Shown here in pieces: positions 1 through 9,364 of a DNA stretch of 64,000 nt. How positions within the stretch are numbered: the stretch's first letter is position 1; each line of letters begins with the position of its first letter. Origin of the DNA: Malaya genurostris (lineage: Eukaryota > Arthropoda > Insecta > Diptera > Culicidae); contig NC_080572.1 in assembly GCF_030247185.1 (NCBI RefSeq), forward strand, positions 170,940,975-171,004,974, read 5' to 3'. The translations under genes were made by a program, and so were the position numbers. The notes under the pieces are model-generated. The model ran no database searches. It was given only the letters and a program-made list of their open reading frames with translations, and had not been told where the DNA came from.

Positions 1-339
1 TATCGATAATACCTAAATAAAAAAGAAACGTATTCGAAAACTCATAGTCGATAGTAATAAGGCTTTCGACCATTTCTTATCGAGTTCAGTCGTTTACGAG
101 CTCGATTGTTTTGGTTCCATAATGCCAAAACTTCTCGATAATCTAATACTTCTTCGAGTGAAGTCGAACGAAGCTCGATGATCGACTTCGAATCGAGAAC
201 CATAATACGAAACGTGGTCGATTCGATAAAATTTCAGTCGAATCGAGATACATAATGCCACCCCTGTACTGTGCCTTCTGGGATCTATACGGTTTTGCCT
301 TTCTCATATAGAAAGGTTATGCAATCACTTGAAAAACCG

Positions 340-343
<4 letters not shown>
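1..343. other. Unclassified repeat-like flank, no gene
   Basis: There is no convincing reading frame. The stretch is rich in TCGA-containing words, with repeated TCGA(T/A)TCGA-type text and the phrase ATAATGCCA near 120 and ATAATGCCACC near 250. The last about 60 bases read as a mosquito dispersed-repeat motif (TTTCTCATATAGAAAGG, then a TG run). I recognise this motif from memory of Aedes repeats, not from a search. No function is assigned. Confidence 0.4.
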
Positions 344-407
<64 letters not shown>

Positions 408-408
408 C
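344..408. repeat. (TG)n microsatellite
   Basis: An almost uninterrupted GT/TG run of about 57 bases ends in TATGTGTC and leads straight into the first diverged satellite monomer. A dinucleotide tract at the border of a dispersed repeat is common in mosquito DNA. No regulatory role is claimed. Confidence 0.95.
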
Positions 409-2048
409 AAATAATCTCACTAGGTTTTCTCGGAGATGACTAAACCGATTTTGACAAACTAGGATTCAAATGAAAGGTCTCGTAGTCCCATACGGAATTC
501 CTGAATTTCATCCGGATCCGACTTCCGGTACCGGAATTATAGGGTAAAGTGTGTTCAATATTGCACACCGTCACTTAAACCGGCGAAGCAAAAAACGTAA
601 AAATTTTTCTAAACTGGTCTCAAAACTACACAAATCGATATTCATTATCAGTAGGCAACTAAACAAACCGATTCCGGCTATCCTGGTTCCCGGTATCCGG
701 TTCCGGAAGTACCAGAAATAGTGGTCATATATACCAAAATGGATCTCACTCACTTTTCTCAGCGATGGTTTGACCGATTTCCACAAACTTAGATTCAAAT
801 GAAAGGTCTCGTGGTCCCATACGGAATTCCTGAATTTCATCCAGATCCGACTTCCGGTTCCGGAATTATAGGGTGAAGTGTGTTCAATATTGTACACCGT
901 CACTTAAACCGGCGAAACAAAAAACGTGAAAATTTTTCTAAACTGGTCTCAAAACTACACAAATCGATAGTCATTATCAGTAGGCAACTAAACAAACCGA
1001 TTCCGGCTATCCTGGTTCCCGGTATCCGGTTCCGGAAGTACCAGAAATAGTGGTCATATATACCAAAATGGATCTCACTCACTTTTCTCAGCGATGGTTT
1101 GACCGATTTCCACAAACTTAGATTCAAATGAAAGGTCTTCCGGTCCCATACGGAATTCCTGAATTTCATCCGGATCCGACTTCCGGTTCCGGAATTATGG
1201 GGTAAAGTGTGTTCAATATTGTACAACGTCACTTAAACCGGCGAAACAAAAAACGTGAAAATTTTTCTAAACTGGTCTCAAAACTACACAAATCGATAGT
1301 CATTATCAGTAGACAACTAAACAAACCGATTCCGGCTATCCTGGTTCCCGGTATCCGGTTCCGAAAGTACCGGAAATAGTGGTCATATATACCAAAATGG
1401 ATCTCACTCACTTTTGTCAGCGATGGTTTGACCGATTTCCACAAACTTAGATTCAAATGAAAGGTCTCGTGGTCCCATACGGAATTCCTGAATTTCATCC
1501 AGATCCGACTTCCGGTTCCGGAATTATAGGGTAAAGTGTGTTCAATATTGTACACCGTCACTTAAACCGGCGAAACAAAAAACGTGAAAATTTTTCTAAA
1601 CTGGTCTCAAAACTACACAAATCGATAGTCATTATCAGTAGACAACTAAACAAACCGATTCCGGCTATCCTGGTTCCCGGTATCCGGTTCCGAAAGTACC
1701 GGAAATAGTGGTCATATATACCAAAATGGATCTCACTCACTTTTGTCAGCGATGGTTTGACCGATTTCCACAAACTTAGATTCAAATGAAAGGTCTCGTG
1801 GTCCCATACGGAATTCCTGAATTTCATCCAGATCCGACTTCCGGTTCCGGAATTATAGGGTAAAGTGTGTTCAATATTGTACACCGTCACTTAAACCGGC
1901 GAAACAAAAAACGTGAAAATTTTTCTAAACTGGTCTCAAAACTACACAAATCGATAGTCATTATCAGTAGGCAACTAAACAAACCGATTCCGGCTATCCT
2001 GGTTCCCGGTATCCGGTTCCGGAAGTACCAGAAATAGTGGTCATATAT
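409..2048. repeat. 329-bp tandem satellite array, left arm
   Basis: The word CACTTAAACCGGCGAA recurs at about 572, 901, 1230, 1559 and 1888, an exact 329-bp period. The first monomer is diverged and the others are nearly identical. Each monomer carries blocks such as TCCGGTTCCGGAA and GGTTCCCGGTATCCGG. The minus strand of every monomer is open for 110 codons. The period is not a multiple of three, so consecutive frames shift and overlap as GTGA, and there is no ATG start, so I treat these as non-coding. The array continues at 24681 after removal of element A. Confidence 0.9.
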
Positions 2049-2420
2049 ATTAACGAGTCGTGGCTCGTGGGTTTCAAAAAAAAATATATTTTTATTCACA
2101 TTAACTCTTAACTAATTACAAACGTCTTACTTCTACGCGTACACGAACTGTACCGCTCAACTGAAATCAATTAACTGACTCTCCTAAGCCCGATCATGGC
2201 TTTACCTGCGCTAACCTATTCTGCTGATGCACGCGTCTCATCGATATCCTGCTGATGTGGCGGTGGACTTCCGTTCTTCTTCCAGGGATCGTCGCTCGTC
2301 GTTGCTATGGTCGATCTGTCTAGTCAGCGTTTCTTGCTGTAGGCACCCGTGTGTTTCTGGTGTTGTTACTAATGAAGTTCTGTTGGGTCAGCAGTTATTA
2401 TGGACGGGATCATTGTAACT
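2049..2420 (-). repeat. Element A 3' LTR
   Basis: This 372-bp block is repeated at 24310-24680. The termini are AGTTAC...TTAAT in element sense. It differs from the other LTR by a longer A run near 2077 and one C/A substitution near 2181. Confidence 0.95.
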
Positions 2421-2440
2421 CCTCCGGGGGGTGAAAAAGC
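2421..2440 (-). promoter_or_regulatory. Element A polypurine tract region
   Basis: In element sense the bases just before the 3' LTR end in CCCCCCGGAGG followed by AGTTAC. Element B has the same final GGAGG directly against an AGTTA LTR start. The position fits the plus-strand primer site, although the tract is short and the cytosines upstream are unusual. Confidence 0.55.
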
Positions 2441-2446
2441 ATGTCC

Positions 2447-3952
2447 TCATGCGTCCTGATTTTGTTGATTTGCCTGTGATGAGCTTTTGGTTCGTCTTTT
2501 CTTCACGAGTTTAATAATAATTTTGTATAATAGTTTTCGGTGATAGAGGAAAGCATAAACAGAAATCGTAATGGTGAATATCATTGAGATGGAGATTCCA
2601 CCGAGCAGACTCCAATTCCATAATTGACTTTTGAATTGCATCAGGTAGACGTGTTCCAATTTCTTCCTGTTGGTTATTGTCATGTTGTTTATCAATTCCA
2701 GGACGTTTTCCTCCGATTGTTGATCTATCAAAAGGTTGTGCATTGCTCCTTGTAGAATTTCCGACGTTATTGCTTTTGAATACGATGAGAAAGTTTGATT
2801 TTTATAATTAATGGAGCAATTTGTAAAAGATATCAAAATATTTCCGGTTATGTTCCGATCATCTGGACCGCAGTTTGACTGCAACAGATCATTTTTAGCA
2901 TTGCTTATGAGTAGCAGATCGTCTGTTAAAAATTGTGTCTTAGTTTGAGGTGATTCTTTCGTTATGCATTTACCGCGTCGTCCTTCTATTAGGGGTTGTA
3001 TACAACTGTCGGAGAACTGGTTAATGAATGTTTTTTGTTGGATGTATTCATCTGGTTTTGTCGTCAAGTATAAGGTTTTTCTCGTTTTTATCAGATAATT
3101 TGGGTACTGAGTAATTATCTGTTGTTTCGTGGGTAATGGAATTATACGTACTATTGATGCTTCTTCTTGACTAACTTGTGGGATTCGTACGATGTACAAT
3201 AGTGTTTCATCGTTGACGGCTATTATTGGTTTTACCAAACTGAGCGCCTCATCTGGAAGCTCTGTTCTTATGCCTTGATCATCAAGGATAGACTTAACAA
3301 TTGATATTTCATTCCATGAAAGAATTTTGTTGCTGGTTAACGAGATTTTGGATAGTATGACGGCGTCTGAAATATCTTCTAAAAGTTTATTGATGATGTC
3401 TATTTTCATTATCGTGACGATGGTGTCTATCTCATTTAATACGAGTTTGTTTGCTGCTTTGTTCTCCGTCACCTCTTTAATGGCTTTTGTAACTGCTTTG
3501 AGGCGGTTTCCGAGTTGCTCATTCACTTTATACTGTTGGTTGTTACTGCTTATCAGCTCGTTCATGGTTTGGTTGATAATTCTTAGGTCCGTTGCGTCTG
3601 GACTTCCACCTATCCACTTCCATATTGTTCCGATCGATTCGAGACTTCTAACTCTGCGATTCCTAGGCATAATTTCTAAGAAATTTGAATGAAGTTCTCT
3701 AATTTTGTGTTTTGCTATTTGGCTTAAGTAATTATCAGACTTTGAATAAATTAGATTAGACAAGAGATTTATGGTACTTTCCAAATCTGTTATATTGATT
3801 GGATGTATTATATTTATAGTATCTGTTTGTATTATGCACTTTCCTGTAATAAGTGTCAAGATTGGTTGGTCGTTTAAATTTGAAATTTCTAGGTTCTGAC
3901 AATATACAATCGTGCTGATTAAGAAACAAAATGTTAATTTTCTGTCTATCAT
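2447..3952 (-). CDS. env: Element A Env, F-like membrane fusion glycoprotein
   Basis: A 501-residue open frame with an ATG start. It has a hydrophobic N-terminal signal (residues 6-18, FCFLISTIVYC). A basic furin-type cleavage motif lies near residue 100 (RNRRVR followed by S), with a glycine-bearing segment after it that could act as fusion peptide. A C-terminal membrane anchor (SISMIFTITISVYAFLYH) is followed by a lysine/arginine-rich tail. Many NxS/T sites are present. This architecture matches Env proteins of insect errantiviruses, which are related to baculovirus F proteins. The frame is undamaged although pol of the same element is dead. Such Env is normally made from a spliced RNA; I see no clear acceptor immediately before this ATG. 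Confidence 0.85.
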   Translation of the reverse strand: MIDRKLTFCFLISTIVYCQNLEISNLNDQPILTLITGKCIIQTDTINIIHPINITDLESTINLLSNLIYSKSDNYLSQIAKHKIRELHSNFLEIMPRNRRVRSLESIGTIWKWIGGSPDATDLRIINQTMNELISSNNQQYKVNEQLGNRLKAVTKAIKEVTENKAANKLVLNEIDTIVTIMKIDIINKLLEDISDAVILSKISLTSNKILSWNEISIVKSILDDQGIRTELPDEALSLVKPIIAVNDETLLYIVRIPQVSQEEASIVRIIPLPTKQQIITQYPNYLIKTRKTLYLTTKPDEYIQQKTFINQFSDSCIQPLIEGRRGKCITKESPQTKTQFLTDDLLLISNAKNDLLQSNCGPDDRNITGNILISFTNCSINYKNQTFSSYSKAITSEILQGAMHNLLIDQQSEENVLELINNMTITNRKKLEHVYLMQFKSQLWNWSLLGGISISMIFTITISVYAFLYHRKLLYKIIIKLVKKRRTKSSSQANQQNQDA

Positions 3953-4121
3953 TTTTCTTATTCTGTCTCAGTTCGTGTTTTTGGTTTTCGTTTGTTATTA
4001 ATTATTGATACTAGTAGTTGGTTATTTTTCGCTTCCTGGTCTTGTCTTGTGGCTAGAATTAGAAGAGCAAATGAAATGATTATAAGTTGGGTTTATTTGA
4101 CTTAGAGGGTATCCTTTCTTG

Positions 4122-4147
4122 TTTTTTTTTTTTTTTTTTTTTTTTTT
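4122..4147. repeat. T26 homopolymer between pol and env of element A
   Basis: An uninterrupted run of T on the plus strand (A26 in element sense) lies in the short pol-env spacer. It has no LINE 3' end beside it. It is either slippage growth or a remnant of a small insertion. Confidence 0.9.
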
Positions 4148-4195
4148 GATAACATTCATAATATTGGATTCCTGAAAAGATAAAAAGATAATCAA

Positions 4196-5364
4196 TTAAT
4201 TTGGGTTCCTTAGTCTTTTCAGTTTATTTTTGTTTCTCTTCACGTTTCTTGTTATCATTATGGTTCTGTCGTTGTTTTTAAGGCATTTTGTTGTTGAAAA
4301 TCTTGGGTCTAGTTTTTTTCTGGTGTTCTTTTTCAAGTGAACGCTGCTTTCTTCGTTTACTACTGGTGGTTCTTCTTTAAGCTGGTTATGTTTTTTCATT
4401 TTATTGGCTGCTTTATTAAGATGTTTTGAAACATTTTCGAAAATTTGGTTAGCCCTTTCTGTTATTTCGCTACGATCTGTTGAGTTTCGTTGATTAAAGA
4501 TTATTTCGTTGGGTGTGTAGGTCGTAGCGGAGTGGATTGTGTCGTTATACAATGATGTAACTATTTGAACTATTGCTGGTGAACCAGTTTCTTTAAATTT
4601 ATGTTTGTTTGTGTTGTAGAGTTCGATTATTGTGCTGTGTGTTTTCTCTATTTGACCGTTCGATTCTGACGATGAAGCAAATTCAATGCGGGTTCCGAAG
4701 TTTGCCAAAAAAATTTGAAACTGAACGCTTGTAAATGAAGCTTCGTGGTCGCAAATTATTTTTTGAGGAGGTTGAAACGTTCTAAAGTATTGGGATAATG
4801 CATTTTTAATGTCGGTGAGGTTGCGTGAGTTGATCTGGATTAATTGTAAATGTTTTGAAAAAGCGCAAATTAAGGAAAGATAGTAAAACTTATCCATGCT
4901 GAAAATGTCCATGTGGACTCGGTTAAACGGTCTGTTTTCTATTGGGCGAGGTGAAATTTTAATATTATACGGTTTACGCTCGTATTTATGTTGAGCGCAA
5001 ATTGGACAGGAGTTGATGAGCTGGCGAATCTTCTTCGTCATTCGAGGGAAAAAGTATGAACGTTTGATTTGATTTTCTACCTCCGTTACTCCACGGTGAG
5101 CACGTTCGTGTTCTTTTATTACGATAAGGTCCTGTCTGGTTTCGAGAGCTACATCTTCGACGATGTTTTGCGTGATTACGAAATGAATGTTAGAAAAGTT
5201 TGTTCTATAAACATTTTGTATTAGTTGTAGCATGTTCTCCGGAGCGAGGACTGCTGTTTGTCTTCCGTTAGTATATGTTTTAAAGTTTTGTGTTATGGAT
5301 TCTAGGTTATGATTGGGTGAGCAAATTGTTATCCTTCTGAAATTCGGAAATGGGTGCTCTGTTA
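4196..5364 (-). pseudogene. pol: Element A Pol, integrase part
   Basis: This is the C-terminal third of Pol. It shows an HHCC zinc-binding region (HERAHRG...CPICAQHK) and an integrase core with an aspartate in MDIFSMD, an aspartate in ICDHEAS and a glutamate in ESNGQIEKTH. The basic tail ends near 4196. The frame is open across 4196-5364 once the MITE is set aside, and continues into the RNase H fragment at 5643. Counterpart motifs in element B are ICNRNKY, VSDNEPAF and HSESNGLVERFH. It is non-functional here because the gene is cut by a MITE and by element C. Confidence 0.85.
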
Positions 5365-5639
5365 TACCGTTTTCGTTTTTGAACCTAGACGCGCGCTACT
5401 CTGACTCCGAGTAAAACGAACACGTTTTACGCGCCCTAAACAACAACTCATGAAAAAAAGATAAAATAAACAAACTCGACTGGATGCGTGGTGCGACCCG
5501 AAAAAATTTTCAGAGCGAAACTACGCGATTGGAGTCCGCTCTAGAGCGACCTCAGGTTGCTAAAACAAACATATTAAACGTTGTTTGGGCGACTCTGGGT
5601 CAGCTTTCGGGCTGCTCTGATCAATAAACGAAAACGGTA
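5365..5639. mobile_element. PIF/Harbinger-like MITE in element A pol
   Basis: A 275-bp insert with perfect 14-bp terminal inverted repeats: TACCGTTTTCGTTT at 5365-5378 and its complement at 5626-5639. It is flanked by TTA at 5362-5364 and 5640-5642. Removing the insert and one TTA restores the pol frame (SIL then TEH). A 3-bp TTA target duplication is the hallmark of PIF/Harbinger elements. It has no coding capacity. An internal palindrome, GTAAAACG with CGTTTTAC, lies near 5412-5431. The superfamily call rests on the target site and the termini only. Confidence 0.82.
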
Positions 5640-5642
5640 TTA

Positions 5643-5984
5643 GTATGCTGTGGAAATTGGTTTGTTTGAATATGATTTGGTTCCTGTAGTTGTTAATTGG
5701 TCTCTCTGTGAAGTGAATGAAATAATCTTCTGATGACTCCGCGGAGTGAACTGTTTCGTCATCGGATTGGTTGGAGCTGTTGTTACTGGATGTGTTAACG
5801 TGTACTTCTAAGTTGCTATTGTCGTTTTCGATTTTTCGGCTTAAAGCGTCCGCTACGACGTTCGCTTTTCCGGGTTTGTAAGAGATGTCGAAATCGTAAG
5901 TGGCGAGTTCGAGGCGCCAACGGAGTACTTTTGAATTTTTGGTAGCTGTTTGGATGAATGTTAGCGGTTTATGATCTGTTACCA
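5643..5984 (-). pseudogene. pol: Element A Pol, RNase H C-part and linker
   Basis: This encodes VTDHKPLTF, then YDFDISYKPGKANVVADALSR, the typical C-terminal half of Ty3/Gypsy RNase H, followed by an acidic linker. The upstream half (ending KFKLV) lies at 20734, on the far side of element C. The shared target bases ACCA join the two halves in frame. Confidence 0.88.
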
Positions 5985-7334
5985 TATAATATATAGGAAT
6001 TTCTTTCCTTTGGCGACGGAAAGCCAACTAGCCCAAATAAAATTCACGTTGTGTATCGTTTCATAACATTTATATTGAGCATGCACTCTTTCTCCTTCCG
6101 TCTGCCTTCTTCTTTTCACAAAGCTTCATCATTTATCCACAACTTTCTATACTAGCTTCTCCTTTCTCTCATCTCAATTCTTTCTTCCCTGTCTATACCT
6201 TCAACTGATCTATGCATACTCAAAACTCTACTCACGGTACCGGAGCTTCCCTGTTCTACTTGCCACCAATTGCCTTCAGCACGGGATTTCGATCGTCGAT
6301 GCAGTATCAGCACGGGATCTGATGAACGTCGGTATCGTGTCAGCACGGGATTTCGATCGTCGATGCAGTATCAGCACGGGATCTGATGAACGTCGGTATC
6401 GTGTCAGCACGGGATTTCAATCGTCGATGCAGTATCAGCACGGGATCTGATGAACGTCGGTATCGTGTCAGCACGGGATTTCGATCGTCGATGCAGTATC
6501 AGCACGGGATCTGCTTTGGATTGTCAGTGGCTCGACCAGTGCGAGACTCGCTCACTAGGCGCGAAGGCCAGCTTAACACCCAAGGGGAAACTCCACAACA
6601 GCAAAACTTCAAATGAGGGAACTCCAAAATGAGATGACTCCCAATGAGGGCCCTAAAACGGCGAACATGTAGTTCTCCCATTGCGCATAACTTCGTTTGA
6701 TTTTTCTTACCCTTCCGGGGCTTCCAGTGAATTGACTCGGCTCGTCTTATTCGTCTTCTTCTTGTTCAAAGCCTGGTTGTAGTTCCGATTTTCACTGTCA
6801 TTCGCACGTGAGCTAACATTTTCTGCACTAGCTTAAGTGGTGTGAATTTCCTCTCTTCTGAGAAGGCGATCCGTTTTTGCAGCACAGCCACGTGGGCTGA
6901 TTCTCTTCTATTTATCCCCGTTTAGTGCTGAGACAGAACTGCAATACATTGGTGTAAGAGTTGGACTTCTATGTCCTATATTGAGTTATACCTTTTAATT
7001 TTCTTGTATTTCACCACGTTTTTCGTTAGCAGCCAACGACCGAGAAATGTTTTTAGGATTTGCTGCTGCCACACGGACTACCGTCTGTCTTCTGTGAATG
7101 ATGAAACGACTCAGACATTCACTTCTACTTTCGTTGTGTGCTGATTGACGTGTGAGCGGAAGCTAATGTCCGCTTATAGCCATTTGCGTTTGACGAGGGA
7201 GCGATCAGTGATAGTACCGTGCTGCCAGTATTGCCGGTTTGTGCTTCCTCCAACTTACGCCGCATATGTAGAACTTTCCGAGTTATCGTTCAGTGCATAC
7301 TTGATATTACCTAACAAAATTACTCTACGTTACA
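5985..7334 (-). repeat. Element C 3' LTR
   Basis: This 1350-bp block is repeated at 19379-20729. It contains a 64-bp subrepeat array. Short open frames inside it occur identically in both LTRs and have no recognisable product. Confidence 0.95.
6277..6516. repeat. 64-bp subrepeats in element C 3' LTR
   Basis: CAGCACGGGATTTCGATCG (with one G/A variant) recurs at 6277, 6341, 6405 and 6469, an exact 64-bp spacing; the last unit is partial. Each unit also holds CAGCACGGGATCTG. The same array sits at 19671-19910 in the other LTR. Reiterated blocks in an LTR often serve as enhancer modules; that role is inference. Confidence 0.93.
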
Positions 7335-7353
7335 CAACTTTACCAAAGCGGAT

Positions 7354-7394
7354 GAATTTTTCATGCATCGTTGCAAATGATGCATGAAAAATTC
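7354..7394. other. Perfect 16-bp inverted repeat beside element C 3' LTR
   Basis: GAATTTTTCATGCATC at 7354-7369 is followed by a 9-base loop and its exact complement at 7379-7394. It lies about 20 bases inside the LTR boundary, upstream of the 3' LTR in element sense, where the polypurine tract should be. Confidence 0.9.
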
Positions 7395-9364
7395 TAAAAC
7401 TTAAACTTTTCCATACAAAAAGTCGGTCAGAGACTGTGGATCGCTCAGAGGGAAATTTGCTGTAATAAACGTTAGACAAATAACCAAAATATACTAATCA
7501 TAATACGCAAGCTTATGCTCACCAAAACACCAAATTTCTTGACATAACTAAACAAAACTTCAAAATCGTATACCAGCAAATTCTGGAAAATTTAGCGATC
7601 ACAAACACCACAAATATGTGCAAAACGTCTCCGACTGAGTTTTTTATCCTCACTTCTCTGTACCCTTCCACTTTAGCTCAACAGGCACAAATCAATACTA
7701 ATTTATTATAAAACTAAACTAGATTATTCTTAATTTACGAGAAGTTACAATAATAGGTGATAGATATGTACAAATTTAGGTACACAATTGCATAGGTAAA
7801 GGGGTATTTAGTCCCTAGAACGTCATGAGTCCATAGCAAGGGTTTTACCGCGCCCAGAATCGCGTTACTTCTGACGATTTGTCATGACGACCCCTGATGC
7901 GACTGTTTCCCTTACGATCTTATGGATTATATGGACACTGGATCTGAGAAAATTTTCGACACCAATCCAGGAATTGTAATGGTGATTCCGCAAAACGTAT
8001 TTTTACTGAGTGGCTTTTATCGTGACACTAAATGGTAACTGGTGTTGCTCATAGCTTGTTCAACGACTGTCAGTTTCTCCCGATCTGACCAAACGTCTAG
8101 CCTGCGAAGGCTTCGATGTTTTCACGGTATCTTTCTTGTACGGTCATACATTAATATTTTGAACCAAGGTTCGCGGTTTACGAAAGTGGTGGGCGCTTTG
8201 CTTCGTCCATTTGCAGTTATCGTTGTGCGCGAGTTTTGTCCCAGTGCGATTCCACTCTGCGCCAACTAGCTGCGCTATCGCTATTGTCCTGTGTTGTTTG
8301 TACTGTTATCTGGTTCTTGAGTTCTCATTTTCCGTGATGGACGTATCCTCCTGATGGTTCCCTCAAAGCTGCATTAACTTGGGTGCGTTTTCTCTCGGTA
8401 CGCTAACGGACTGCCTGAAGAAGGCTATTTTCCTCGTACTTGGGTGCGTTTTCTCTCGGTACGCAAACGGACTGCCTGAGGAAGGCTGTTTTCTTCGTGC
8501 TTGGGTGCGTTTTCTCTCGGTACGCAAACGGACTGCCTGAGGAAGGCTGTTTTCTTCGTGCTTGGGTGCGTTTTCTCTCGGTACGCAAACAGACTGCCTG
8601 AAGAAGGCTGTTTTCTTCGTGCTTGGGTGCGTTTTCTCTCGGTACGCTAACGGACTGCCTGAAGAAGGCTGTTTTCGTAGAACTCTAAATGATTCTCTGT
8701 TGGTTGTCGACATAACTCAAGCTATGGTCTAGCTTGAATCCGTTTTCTCGCCGAACGGTAACGTGTGGACATCCTCAGTTTTTTCTGGGAGGAAGTCCGA
8801 TCCCGTCCCTGACGTCTCGACAGCAACTTGCTGCGACTGTCAGTTGTCTTGGGCCTTCCCCAACCAATCTGTCCACCTTATGACTCGCTTTCCTCGATCC
8901 TATGACTTGGATTGACAAGACTCCCGAGTCTATGCTTCGACCATCCGTTTTCTCCCGTTACGGTAACGGTCGGCCTGCTGAAGGCTTTCTGTCTCCTCTA
9001 CTCGACTGTATGCGTTTTTCTCTCGGTTCGCTACCGGCTGGCCTGCAGAGGCTCTGCTTCGCTGAATCTACGAAGGTTCCGATTTGCGTTTTTCTCACGG
9101 TCCGCTACCGGCACGCCTGAAAAAAGGCTTTTCGCTTCAATAATCGTACAACTTGGGTGCGTTTTCTCACGACACGCTAACGGTAAGCCTGCAGAAGGCT
9201 TGTTTCCTTCAAATCGTCTTACCAAGGTGGGAAGGTAGTCTAAAAGTTGTTGCTTGCCGCACCCTGATAATGTGTAAATCATCCCGATCATTTGCGGTAT
9301 TTCTGGAGCTTCAAAACTCTTTGTTGACAGATTTGGTCTGCGTACATAGCTGTATAAAAGTTCT
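7395..9364 (-). other. Element C long 3' untranslated region with tandem repeats
   Basis: About 2 kb between the pol stop and the 3' LTR have no plausible env. Five 61-bp units start at 8378, 8439, 8500, 8561 and 8622 (each begins CTTGGGTGCGTTTTCTCTCGG). Looser relatives of the same GCGTTTTCTC / ACGGACTGCCTG words continue at about 8940-9200. The open frames across the array are products of repetition, not genes. Confidence 0.8.

Noticed and set aside
571..2099. Five overlapping 110-codon frames in the satellite as genes
   Set aside because: They begin at GTG, follow the monomer period exactly and shift frame in each copy; explained by repetition.
5400..5600. Short frame covering the MITE as part of Pol
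   Set aside because: The residues after HSILIPF are MITE-derived; TTA duplication and inverted ends define an insertion.
6277..6516. CRISPR-like array in the LTR
   Set aside because: Contiguous 64-bp tandem units, no unique spacers, present in both LTRs of a retroelement.
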